From Sipunculus nudus (lineage: Eukaryota; Annelida; Sipuncula; Golfingiida; Sipunculidae), in assembly GCA_026874595.1 (NCBI GenBank), contig CM049306.1:91522642-91586641 (forward strand): DNA of 64,000 nucleotides. The letters are read 5' to 3'. The translations under genes and the position numbers were made by a program. Below are positions 54,018-64,000 of this stretch, piece after piece; position 1 is the stretch's first letter, and each line of letters opens with the position of its first letter. The notes below the pieces were generated by a model. The model was not told the DNA's origin, searched no databases, and saw only the letters and a list, made by a program, of their open reading frames with translations.

Positions 54018-57000
54018 CTGGAAATCATATATTCCTGATATATATTGTGCCATGGGTCTTTATTTGCCGTGAAAATGCAATTCAGAAGTCCCCCTCCCCC
54101 ACCCCGCCGAAAAAAGACTCGCGCTCAAAGTTTTTCTCATGAAACCTCCATCCCATTTTAACAAACAGATAAAATCCCTGTCCTAGAACATAACAAGTGA
54201 CCAAGCATTATCATGCTCAGCTGACAAGGAAGACATTCACAAAAGGAATTTTATCATCAGAATGCCAAATTTTGTGGGTGGTATCCCCATTCAACTGAAG
54301 CACAGCACGGAGGACATGGGCAACACAGACCTAAATTCAGGTTTCCAAGGAGATTTTTCATGAACCTCCCTGGATGTTATTTTATAAGTTTCTAGGTCGA
54401 GTGATTACGATGTGTGCCTTGTCAACAGAGAATCACATCTTAAAAGGTCTAACAAAAGAGAAAAAAAATCGAAAAAAAATCGAAAAATACAGGTTGCACC
54501 ACCAGTCTGCAGGAGCTGATGAAACACTCCATGATAAATGTGCATGCAAAGAATCATGGTGATGAATGCATAAGATGTTCAGAAACTGGAGGCTTGGTAT
54601 ATAATTTTTAATTATACTGAGGGGTACTTACAAGCACTAAAGCTCAAAGGATATGGGTAACAGAGACCTAATTTCAAGTTTCAAGGGGGATTTTTCATGG
54701 ACCTCTCTGCATGTAAAATAATAAGATTCTAGGGTGAATGGTTACCATTTGTACCCTGTTTACAGATGACGGCATCTTTGAAGGTCTCAAAAATAGAGAA
54801 AACATGCCTTAAGAATTCGAAAAAATCGAGGTGGCACAACCAGTCTACGGGAACTCATAAAACACTTCATGATCAATATGCATGCACATTATCATGGTGA
54901 TCAAAGTATTAGTTTTCCAGATACTGGAGCTTTTGTATCAAATTTCCAATTATTCTTGGGGGTACTTCTGAGCCCAATAGCTCGGAGGGTACGGGTAACA
55001 GAGACCTTATTTCAGGTTTCCAAGGAGACTTTTCATGGATCTTCCTAGATATGAAGCTAGAAGATGCAAAATTAACGATTGCCCAATTTTCCATTATTAA
55101 TTATTTATAATTTACATTGGATGATTTAATTGGTATATACAATATCGTACGTTATCACAATGTTAGATGCATTATTTAAAAATTATTATGCAAAATATGA
55201 AACCAAAACTGATTATTGGAATTATTATCAATATGTTGAAGTTACATTTTATATTCCCATAGAAAAGTGTAGGGGGGGGGGGAGGGGTGGTAGACCCAAT
55301 TGTGGCACTGTTGTATATACAGAACCACAGGCCGCTGCTGTCATGTATTATATCTAGCGGACGGAGCGTATACAAACGGTAGACGCTACACTAGTTCTTA
55401 GTACCTTTAACCCTGTATATTGGGTGACCCGGCGTGATTGTGTCAGCCAGAGGTGTGTAATTGTTAAATCAAACTGCTCTGTCTTAGTGACCGATCCACT
55501 GGTTGCATTCGCGATTGGTTCAGCCTGTGAGGTGCAGGTATTACATTTCAGCTTGGTTGACCAGGCCGGAGGTTAGCTGCGTCGATCGTTTTTATACGCT
55601 CCGCCCGCTAGAAAAATGAAGCAGTGGCCAGTGGTGCAGCTTATACTACAGAGCCACAACTTGCTCTAGGGGTGGAAACAGAACGAACTTTGTCCCAATC
55701 TCTAAATTGTGAGGGGCACATGTTCAATTGCCCGCAACGTAACTATCGAACGCTCATTATCAAGCACCAAATATACCTACATCGGCTGTCTCTTTCCCAA
55801 GTGCTCGGAACAGAAACTCCGATACTGTTACATAGTCGCACATACGCCCGGAACGTTTCGCAAAGTTTGAAATGAGCAGGGGCACAACAAGCATCTTCTG
55901 CGCATGAGTCGTAGTAGTGTAAGTGACGCACACATTCGCCAAAGACAGATTCTTTCTTCAGGGCTGCGCATCGAGCAGCCGCCGGGCAATTTTTGTGGGG
56001 ACAGGGTGGTGGTTTGTTATGACTACAACTGAAAAGAAATGTATAAAGTTAACACTATGCTACTGCATAGTTAGAACAAATGTTTAATTCGCGTGTTTCG
56101 TTATCGCGAACCCCAATTAGTTAAGGGAACATGTTAACTGACATTTTCTAGTCGAGATAGGCTTATGGTTGTTTTTAAAACAGCTCGACTAAAGTCAACA
56201 CGGGGTTCTGCCACTCCACCTCCCTTCTTGGTTTGGAATCCAAGCTCAATATTTGCTCTTCATATTTGCTGTTTTGCGTTTTGTTTGGGACATAACAGGG
56301 AGAATTAGAGATACAAGTTAGAAATACGGAGCTAAATTGTTAATATTAACACTCACTATTTGCCGTTCTTGTCTGGAGCTTCCCAGCTCCAACCTACATC
56401 GTTCCAATTGCCAGGCTGTCCGTTTCTTTGACGTTGGTCATTATATCTATTGCCATCGTAGTTTCCACACATTCCACACAGACCGGCGCCCTTCAGGCTA
56501 GCGTGTACTTTAACTTGAGCATAGTCACGAGGCCTTCGGTAGGTAAGCATAATTCTCCCACCTGCAAAGCTGAACCGAGTTTCGCAGGGTGGAAAGCGAG
56601 TGACAGTCAGCCCCTGGACACCGCCGTAGTTGTTGCCCGAGTGGATACGGCCATCAACCTATTTGAACAAAGATATTGCGCAACATCATTGACGTACACA
56701 GAAAATATGTTTTTTTTGTTTAACAAACTAAAGAACATTTGACAAAACTTTACCTTTTATGCCAATCAAACTTGTAGTGTTGTTCATCATTCAGTTTACT
56801 GAAAACAATATTGTGAACAGCTTTATAAATTTTCATGGTCCAATGCTAAAATTAAGCTCATTAAATGTCCCTTTTTTCTCTGTTACTACCTTAAGGATTT
56901 ACCGAATTCCAGAACTTTCATTATTACCTTTTGGGCTTTATATTTTTTTATGAATTCACATTCAGCATCGTATTTATTAACATCAGTCAAAAATCGCTGA

Positions 57001-60000
57001 CCAATATCACTTGATTATCTCCACCTCCAAATACAGAAATTGGAAAATGAAACATATCGACGATCTGTTATGCCAGTAATGTAGACGGAGGGAAATGTAT
57101 TAATTAAAAATTATTAATGAAGAAACCGTATAAGACAAAAATAGGTTCAGTTCTCAGGCATATTTTTTTAAATCAGTGTAGGAGAGGATTTTTTACCTTT
57201 GTATTAAACATTTTTATAATCATTTTTTATGCTCAGGTGACAACATAATAACAGAATTGTTTGTCTTACAGTTAAAAGGGCTTCATAAGAAAGCAAAATC
57301 TTATCAAAATTTTATTTTCTTGAAAGAAAGCTCAAAATAAGTCCTTTTTCTGGAAACCAAACTTAAGAAGAAGAAACAATGATGCGGGGGGGGGGGGGGG
57401 GGGTGGGGGTGGCAGAAGTTGAATACTGAAGCGCCTTTAAAACTACAGTTTTTATTTATTATTTATTGGCTGAACAAGTGTGCGGTGAAGCTTATAACGA
57501 GTTGCATACACTGATTTGGCCCCGAGAGTTGAGAACACCATCAATGCGAACCACGTGGCCACCCAAATGAAGCTCCAGGGCCTTGACATAGGAGACTCGT
57601 GGGTTTCCTCTGTGGGTAAATGAAACCAGAATCCGGAAGTGTGGAACATTTTTAGCCTTGCAGCTTCCAAGAAAGAGAAACTTGCACTCTCTACCAAGCT
57701 CGTCTCCGCCCATAAAGTCGTACCTCTGGCCATCCAATGACAGCATGTGAGGATCCCCGGTTCCATAACATGTAGCTTTAACGTAAAGCACATAGAATTA
57801 TACACACATAAAGCCAGTTATGTAGTTTTAGGAATACGATGCGTACACATTAATGAACTTCAGGTAATTCCTGTTATGAAATGTTCTTATAACGCCTCTG
57901 TAACGGATCAATTTGGTTGTTTATCAACAAACTGTTAGTAAATACAGTAATGCTGACAAATGTAAAAAATGTATCTTAAGGTGGTTGGTTGCATATATGC
58001 GAAATTGAAGGGTCACTAGCTCCAAAATGCCCTTTGCAAGTGGTGGGCCGATCATCGAGTTTTTTCGAAAGTCAGTCGGTTTGCTGCAAATTTCAAGCGC
58101 TCGATTACGAAAGGCAACTATCGATTACATCATACTCGTGATTGTTTTTATCAGAATGTCTTTAAGTTATAGGCAAAAATTACTCTTCCATTTTTTACAA
58201 CATTCCGCGCTTCATATAATGAGTTTATGTTCCTAAATAACCTCCGTATATAACTGAGTATGACACGGTAGATGAGAGAACGGAGGATCTATTAAACCTA
58301 TGTGAACTGGAGGGAGCTGCAGAATTAGCGGAGAGTTTTCTAACGAGATGTTCATTGCAAAATATGGGCGGTATGGAGTTAAAATGCTCCATAATGCTCC
58401 AGATCTATGCCAATTTTGCAAGATTCTCTTAGAAATAATCTCCTCAACTGATGTCAGATGCCGCTGCCGCATGAGTAATTATATTTATAGCATTCAATTA
58501 CTATTTTTTTATTTTTACCAAAAATTATATGGGCCTGTAATTTTTCTGGCAGGTCTGTGAAACCAGTATACATGTCGGCAGTCATCATAATTGCTATAAA
58601 ATGAAAGTCCTGATAGTGAAGTTAAAATGATACGCGGGAGTATACATAAGGGCCAGCAAGTAGATGTCCTGGAATGTGGTTTAAATGATTACTATAATTA
58701 ATTAAAATGGAACTTTGAATAGCATATCTTAGTGATAAAAGGAAAATATGAAAAGGCAAAAACTTCTTTTCGTAAGGTAGAATTACTTAGACATGCGGGC
58801 TGGGTTAAGAGAGTACAGTTTCACAGATAATTGCACATTTCTTTATATTTGTCTGAACCGATTAATAATCGATCATCGATCGGTTTGCCCAAAATGATGA
58901 TCGATTATGAAAAAAGAAACGACTCCCACCACGACCCTTTGCAAAACCCTGATTCACCTGGCCTGCCAACAAATGTCTATATGCTGAATGAGTTTGGATT
59001 ATTTTGGCGGGAACTTCATGTATTATATACAAAACGAAAGCTTGAGCGCGCTTTGGTTGGCGTTTTCTAGCCTTATTTTATAAATATTTAAAGGGAGTAT
59101 TACAGTTAACAGACACAAGCAAAGACCTCCACATATACAGACCACAACTGTCTTATAAAGTATCAACCGAACAACTTTGTTGTGTTGATAATATGACTCC
59201 AATGTGTCATATTGACAGCTATATTAATGCAAACGTAACGGGTTTTGCTTTAGTCAAAATTTTATTTAAATTTAATTTGAGCAAACTATTGACACAGGAA
59301 ATTTAAAGATGGCTCATGTGTCTTTCCATTTCATAATTTAACATTTCCTTAAGTAGAAAAAAGTGTTGAGAGTTATATATGCATAACTAGATCAGTAGAT
59401 TTTGAAGAATGGCCGCTATTAGGTTAGAGCATGACGGCCACCCCACAAATCTGATCCATTTCGGTTACATAGCCGATGCTGAATAACTAATGTTTTATTC
59501 AGTCTTTTAATTCGGCAAATCATATACTGCCAACTTTAAGTTTTTATAGGTTTACAGTTCATAATTAATCAGTTCAAATTATATGATTGTTGAACCTGTA
59601 ACTACGGAATTAAATGAAGGTAACAACAACAGAAAACAGAGCTTCAATGATGTAACCCCCCCCCCCCCCCCACCTCAGTGAAAGTGTTTTGTGTCATAAA
59701 TTTTGGTTAAACATGCACACATATAAAAAAAATTAAATTATTTTGTGACTTGGACATAACTGCACTTAATAAGCATGTAACACTTATGTACCAAGAAAAG
59801 GGGAGTACAATGGTGTTTTTTCCAGAATAGGGCTTATATTAAGGAAGTCCTTAATATTAATATACAGTCCTGCAAAACGCCGATAAGCAACACGATAAAT
59901 ATAAATTATAATAATAAAATTATTAAAATAAAATGTTTATTGTAGGTAAAGAGTGACCAAACTTATTTTTATTTGTTAGGGTGACTGTGGACAAATTTCG

Positions 60001-61027
60001 AGTGGGAAAAAGTAACATATTCCCAGTAAATCTGGCTGAAGTTCTTTTCATGTCTGTTTCTGGAAAATGTTCCAAGAACATAAATGTGTATAATCATAAC
60101 CATTTTTCCAAACATTTATACAACATATTATATAACATAACCCCTCAGTGTATGGCCGGCGAAAGAAAAAAAATGGGGGGAACAAAGTAATCTAGGAAAC
60201 ATACGATTGTACATGCTGAGGGACATACGCATACACATTACACATGTATTCCTTAGGTAAGAAAGGGAAAAGTCACAGAGTCGTTAGAATTTTTAGAAAT
60301 TAGAAATTTTGCATTTGCATTTATGATATATGTACTTATAGGTTATTTTTTGTGTCTATTGGACTAGAGAATGACTGAGTGTGATTTCTCGAGGCATGAC
60401 CTTAACTTTGAGTCCGAGTCCATAAACACCGAGCCAAATTCCGGGTTCCTGAAAAACTGGGCTCGAATCCATCCTTCTAGTCTTAACAGGCAGATGTTAT
60501 ATTAGAATTAATACTAAGTGACCTTCTTATTCACATACAAAAATACTGATGAAAACATTTTGTGGAACCCAAATTAATCAGGCACTATGATTTATGTTGG
60601 AATGACCTAAGTTACCATCCGAAGTGGATTAAAAAACGTAAACGTAATGCCATACTTTAAATAACTAATATTTTCGAAAGCTTTTGTTACCTGACTCTTT
60701 GCAACTGATTCAGCTGTATCCGAGTGTAACACCTTCTCTCCATACGGTAGTGATTGTTAACTATCGATCTCGCTATCCCTATATGCAAAGGGGCTCACGT
60801 CAGATTCCCCTTCCGCGTGCACCAATATAGTTATACAATTACCCAGTTTTAAAGGCTTCTCATTATCGGCAGTATTAAGACTCTTACTGAAAGATTCAAA
60901 TGTAAACACAAGCACACCCACAAGCGCTAACTTTCACGCGGGGGATGCGATACTTACCGTACGAGTTGGCGTGGACCTGACAGATCCCGTACACCAACAG
61001 TGGAAGCAACGTCAGCACAAATCGCAT
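53839..61027 (-). CDS. Gene 2: secreted VWD-C8-TIL protein, five exons, complete
   Basis: Gene-level entry. Exons in order: 61027-60958, 57775-57510, 56658-56357, 56028-55781, 54017-53839, on the minus strand. Junction phases are 1,0,2,1 and all fit, giving 1065 nt and 354 residues. The product has a signal peptide, a full VWD domain, C8 and TIL, then stops. Intron positions and phases match gene 1 at every shared exon. The CTLD, TSP1, EGF and chitin-binding modules of gene 1 are absent. The protein is probably secreted and disulfide-rich. Whether it works alone or with the gene 1 product is unknown. No canonical poly(A) signal is obvious just after the stop. Confidence 0.88.
54180..55080 (+). 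repeat. Tandem-core element fragment in gene 2 intron
   Basis: Starts with a diverged hairpin (ataacaagtgaccaagc, catgctcagctgac) and repeats 'gtaacagagacctaatttca', 'gtctgcaggagctgatg' and 'caaaggatatgggtaac'. The 3' hairpin is missing. Plus orientation, opposite to the gene. Confidence 0.65.
55276..55680. mobile_element. Palindromic MITE
   Basis: ctagcggacggagcgtata at 55354 and tatacgctccgcccgctag ending 55611 are inverted repeats. The match continues outward, imperfectly, on both sides (ttgtggcactgttgtat against the inverse of actacagagccacaac), giving arms of nearly 100 bp. It lies 100 bp from the C8 exon of gene 2. Confidence 0.65.
55781..56028 (-). CDS. Gene 2 exon: C8 domain
   Basis: Acceptor catttcttttcag, donor CCGAT|gtaggt, phase 2 to 1, 248 bp as in gene 1. 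It encodes PPPCPHKNCPAAARC, SVFGECVRHLHYYDSC, EDACCAPAHFKLC and YVRLCNSIGVSVPSTW. The competing donor one codon later (GTAG|gtatat) would break the frame into the TIL exon, and alignment with gene 1 supports the earlier one. Confidence 0.88.
56357..56658 (-). CDS. Gene 2 exon: VWD domain, second part
   Basis: Acceptor caaatag, donor AAATA|gtgagt, phase 0 to 2, 302 bp. It reads VDGRIHSGNNYGGVQGL, RFPPCETRF, AGLCGMCGNYDGNRYND and VGWSWEAPDKNGKY. The vicinal-cysteine motif is C-G-M-C-G, without the extra Gly-Leu-Cys of gene 1. Confidence 0.92.
57510..57775 (-). CDS. Gene 2 exon: VWD domain, first part
   Basis: Acceptor ttacgttaaag, donor ATCAGT|gtatgc, phase 1 to 0, 266 bp. It encodes CYGTGDPHMLSLDGQRYDF, then MGGDELGRECKFLFLGSC and VKALELHLGGHVVRID. 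It shares the GGD-x-x-GREC variant with gene 1. The acceptor lacks a strong pyrimidine tract. Confidence 0.92.
57776..60957 (-). other. Gene 2 first intron
   Basis: 3.2 kb with no lectin or TSP1 exon seen on the minus strand. Poly-C at about 59656-59670 and a 'ggactcg'-type fragment at 60395-60480. A poly-G run (57386-57403) lies in the next intron. Nothing else is recognised. Confidence 0.55.
60958..61027 (-). CDS. Gene 2 first coding exon: signal peptide
   Basis: ATG at 61027 in the context gtcaccATGC, followed by MRFVLTLLPLLVYGICQVHA with probable cleavage before NSY. Donor TACG|gtaagt, phase 1, joins directly to the VWD exon. Upstream, tttttactagcag at about 61045 looks like a splice acceptor, so a 5' UTR exon may exist. 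A TATA-like tatatataaa inverted at 61101-61110 is the alternative promoter reading. Confidence 0.88.
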
Positions 61028-61119
61028 GGTGACCGGCTATAATCCTGCTAGTAAAAAAAATACCCTATCAACAATGTTTTAACATTTATTACATGAAATT
61101 TATATATAAAAATATAGAG

Positions 61120-61190
61120 TGATCCCCCGAAATTACGACCACAGACGTGGCTTAAGTGGTCACATTTCCGAGGTGTTCGTTAGGCGAGTA
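61120..61190. repeat. Relic of 'acgaccac' repeat family
   Basis: gatcccccgaaattacgaccac and taagtggtcacatttccg resemble the boxes at 25925-26110 and 42285-42440. Confidence 0.45.
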
Positions 61191-61219
61191 CTATGTCTAT
61201 GTATGTATGTTTGTGTGTG

Positions 61220-61252
<33 letters not shown>

Positions 61253-62554
61253 ACAGGCATCTTAATATTTTGTATTTGCCAGCTTTCCAACGGAAAGGCA
61301 TTATTACAGATTTGCCTTTCCGCAGAACGATATGCCTTTCCCGTAAAATTGCGTCCTACCATCATGTCAAACTTTCAGTCACACTTCGCTTAGTGTAAAC
61401 CTAATTCTACCATCTTGCATGCCATCCTACATGCACACTTGCCTGCCAAAGAACTGAATGTTTCAAATAGAAACACTGATATACCAGAAACACGTTTTTA
61501 TGGGGAAAATATAGAAAAATAGGGAGTCGGTTGAAGAACCGTACTATTTCGTGTTTGTGTCATGTTTGTTACTACATATCGGCTTCTAATGTGGAAAATA
61601 TCTAGGTATTCAATTTTTTCAACGGATCGGAACAAAATAAAAATATGTCTTTCTGTGCACGTGTCACGAAGAAAGGCGTTATTACGACCGCTGTTATATA
61701 AATATAACTATTTGTGGGTCTCATGTTCCCGAGAATCACATCCTTATTTTCTCGAGTTTTGAAAAGTCGGCCTCCTTTTGCCGAACTTATTTCTGTGGGG
61801 GATGCAGGTAAACTCGGCTCAACTAAACCTTGCTACAGTATGTTAGGCTTGACCATTGTTATAAAGCAATGCAGTCTAAGGTCTGTGATAGTTTATCCTG
61901 AGGATCCTTTAACGCATTTGTCCAGCTACATACAGGCACATATTCCTTCTTGTGGAGCTTGAAGACATCAAATCACCTCTACATATTTTCATTAATACAG
62001 ATGTTAAGACTTCATCGGGACCAACATTATTGGTGAACGATCAGTTAGTCAGAAAGTATGGCATCATGTATGTAAATATATATATATATATCATTAAAGA
62101 TATGGGGTTGTTTGGTGATGGTGCTGTATGTGCATGCTTTTATCAGGATCTTGAGAGTTGGGTTAGAGGGTGTCAAAATATGATTAAGCTAATATATATT
62201 CAACTGAAGGTATGTGGTCCCTCCCAAGAAACCACTTTTGTAATGTCAAAGACAGGCATATTCCATACTTCTAAATACTCTCAACATTAAAGGAAATGCT
62301 TTAATGGTGATTACTTTTTGTGAAAAATATATTGGCTAGCATCTACTGAGTTAAAAATGAAATATGCATTTTTTCATCTTCATTTTTCAATCAAAACGGC
62401 AGATAAATTTGTCACATCTTACTTACAGTCTTCCCTAAGTAAAACTTCATGATGAGACTGGAAATGACTGGTGAAGCGACGCAGGGGACATTTAATAGGC
62501 TAGATAGTTTATAGCGTCCATCGACCTTCTGCCACACGACCAGAAACTGGCGCC
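61191..62554. other. Upstream of gene 2, no feature recognised
   Basis: A (TA)n run at about 61220-61253. 61270-61340 has short 'cctttccg' repeats. No gene is called; the 112-codon frame at 61952-62290 has no recognisable domain. Confidence 0.45.
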
Positions 62555-63055
62555 AGAGTGTCCTAACATCTACGTCTGAGGAACGCATTATACGGCCTTA
62601 TGAAGATGCAAATATTTTCGTCATTTCTGACAACGCTACATGGCCTACAGGTAAACTGTCAGTCAACATAAACTAAACCAATCGTTAGCATTTTATCATG
62701 TCTACTTTCTGATAATACCAAACATGAGCGAGAAAAGTTCCGTTTTAACCGAGCACATTGGTAAGCCCCTCGGCATGTTTGTTGAATTTATGACCGCATG
62801 AACACAAGCATGTCCCGCACGGGTTACAGGACCCAGGCAGCTTGCAGGCGTTACAGGAAATGACCCGTGTCCATGGAGATTGTTTCAGTTTGGGTTGTGA
62901 GCTCATATGTATACTATTGTGTTAATTCATAATTCTTGGCATAATATTAGGATTATGGGCGGTTTACCACAATATAAATGCAACCTGATGCAAGACCACT
63001 GCGAAACATTCCTCGATAGTACTTGTATCACGACTCGAGTAGGCTTTGTTGCAAC
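62555..63055 (+). repeat. Dispersed repeat, copy 2
   Basis: Same boxes and order as 33935-34215, with an extra block of about 200 bp (about 62765-62960) between the two shared parts. Confidence 0.65.
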
Positions 63056-63240
63056 CACTATTGTAATAACGTTCACTATTGTAATAATTATTACAATAGT
63101 GGTTGGTAAGGACCAGTTTTTGCCAACTGCTATTGTAATAACGGCCACTATTGTAATAATTATAACAATAGTGGTTGCAAATGCAACCACTATTGTAATA
63201 ATTTTTTATTACAATAGTGGTTGATGTTGCAGGCGGAAAT
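63040..63240. repeat. Cluster of hairpins built on caaccactattgtaata
   Basis: Five or more copies of the 17-mer aaccactattgtaataa and its inverse ttattacaatagtggtt stand head to head, each pair able to form a hairpin. Confidence 0.85.
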
Positions 63241-63347
63241 TTTCCAAGATTCGTCGAGATTCTTTTAAACAAATGACATTCCCGAAAATAAAACCGCACA
63301 ATTCATACTCAGTATCCCCCAAAACGCATCAGATTGTATTTTATATG

Positions 63348-64000
63348 TTATTACAATAGTGAACTTTATTACATTAGTGGCCGTGTCAAGAAACCACTAT
63401 TGTAATAAGGGTCACTATTGTAATAAAAAGTAACGGCCACCTTTATTTCACCACTAAAGAAATAATTCTATCGTCGTTCATCTTGAAATGCCACCATTGT
63501 TTAAATTTGTGTTCAAGTCTAAAATGCTGCGAATTGTACTATTCCAAACTTTATAATCCACCCTTACATCATTAATTATAGCAATAACGAAATTTATTAC
63601 AATAGTGAACGTTATTACAATAGTGACCGTGTCGAGCAACCACTATTGTAATAACGGTCACTATTGTAATAAAAAGTAACGGCCACCTTTATTTCACCAC
63701 TGAAGAAATAATTCTATTGTCATTCATCTTGAAATGCCACCATTGTTTTAAATTTGTGTTCAAGTCTAAAATGCTGCGAATTGTAGTATTCCAAACTTTA
63801 TAATCCACTTTTACATCATTAATTTTAGCAATAACGAAATTTATTACAATAGTGAACGTTATTACAATAGTGACCGTGTCGGGCAACCACTATTGTAATA
63901 ACGGTCACTATTGTAATAAAAACTAGCGGCTGCTTTTATCTAACCACTGAAGAAATAATTTTCCTCACTGTTCATCTTGAAATGCCACCATTGTTTGAAA
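63348..64000. repeat. Palindromic satellite, unit about 247 bp, continues past window
   Basis: Units start at 63348, 63594 and 63841 (ttattacaatagtgaac). Each has two inverse and two direct copies of cactattgtaata around 'accgtgtcgagcaa', then a unique part with 'cttgaaatgccaccattg' and 'ttccaaactttataatcca'. The third unit is cut by the window end. Confidence 0.92.

Noticed and set aside
57452-57805. 117-codon minus frame overlapping the first VWD exon of gene 2
   Set aside because: Shadow in another frame; the VWD signature lies in the neighbouring frame.
63348-64000. Regular repeats as a possible CRISPR array
   Set aside because: Units of 247 bp are repeated as a whole without unique spacers, in an animal genome with no cas genes.

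Overview
The window is animal genomic DNA: AT-rich, intron-rich and dense in repeats, with small exons bounded by GT/AG, no operons and no bacterial signals. The exon content (C-type lectin, thrombospondin-1, VWD, C8, TIL, EGF and peritrophin-type chitin-binding modules) and the repeats (elements with tandem-repeat cores and hairpin ends, Helitrons, tRNA-derived SINEs, many MITEs) suggest a marine lophotrochozoan, most likely a bivalve mollusc. No species can be named from the sequence.

Two related genes face each other tail to tail. Gene 1 (+ strand, from before about 813 to 25684) is reconstructed here as ten exons whose reading phases all agree. They give at least 705 residues ordered CTLD - TSP1 - VWD (two exons) - C8 - TIL - EGF-like - CBM14 - CBM14 - stop. 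Its 5' end lies outside the window. Gene 2 (- strand, 61027 to 53839) is complete: signal peptide - VWD (two exons) - C8 - TIL - stop, 354 residues. Shared exons have the same intron phases and the C8 exons have the same length (248 bp), so the genes are duplicates that differ by modules added or lost at both ends. In gene 2 an in-frame TAA sits just before a good splice donor at the place and phase where gene 1 continues into its EGF and chitin-binding exons.

Layout: 1-25.8 kb is gene 1, with introns filled by a solo LTR, a Helitron, SINEs, a large inverted-repeat region, a palindrome-rich tandem duplication and tandem-core elements. 25.9-39 kb is intergenic and repeat-dominated: a 136-bp minisatellite, a CpG-rich MITE, a hAT-type MITE, two solo LTRs, and a 2.9-kb element inserted in a 57-bp Ser/Thr-coding minisatellite. 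39.15-39.35 kb holds an isolated terminal exon encoding a membrane anchor, phase-compatible with gene 1. 39.5-53.8 kb holds two more Helitron copies, a 1.43-kb tandem duplication and simple repeats. 53.8-61.0 kb is gene 2. 62.5-64 kb has a dispersed repeat and a palindromic satellite that runs off the window.

Both genes probably make secreted, disulfide-rich extracellular proteins. A CTLD, a TSP1 repeat and two chitin-binding domains around a VWD-C8-TIL core would suit an extracellular matrix, shell or periostracum, mucus or surface-defence role, but this is inference from domains only.
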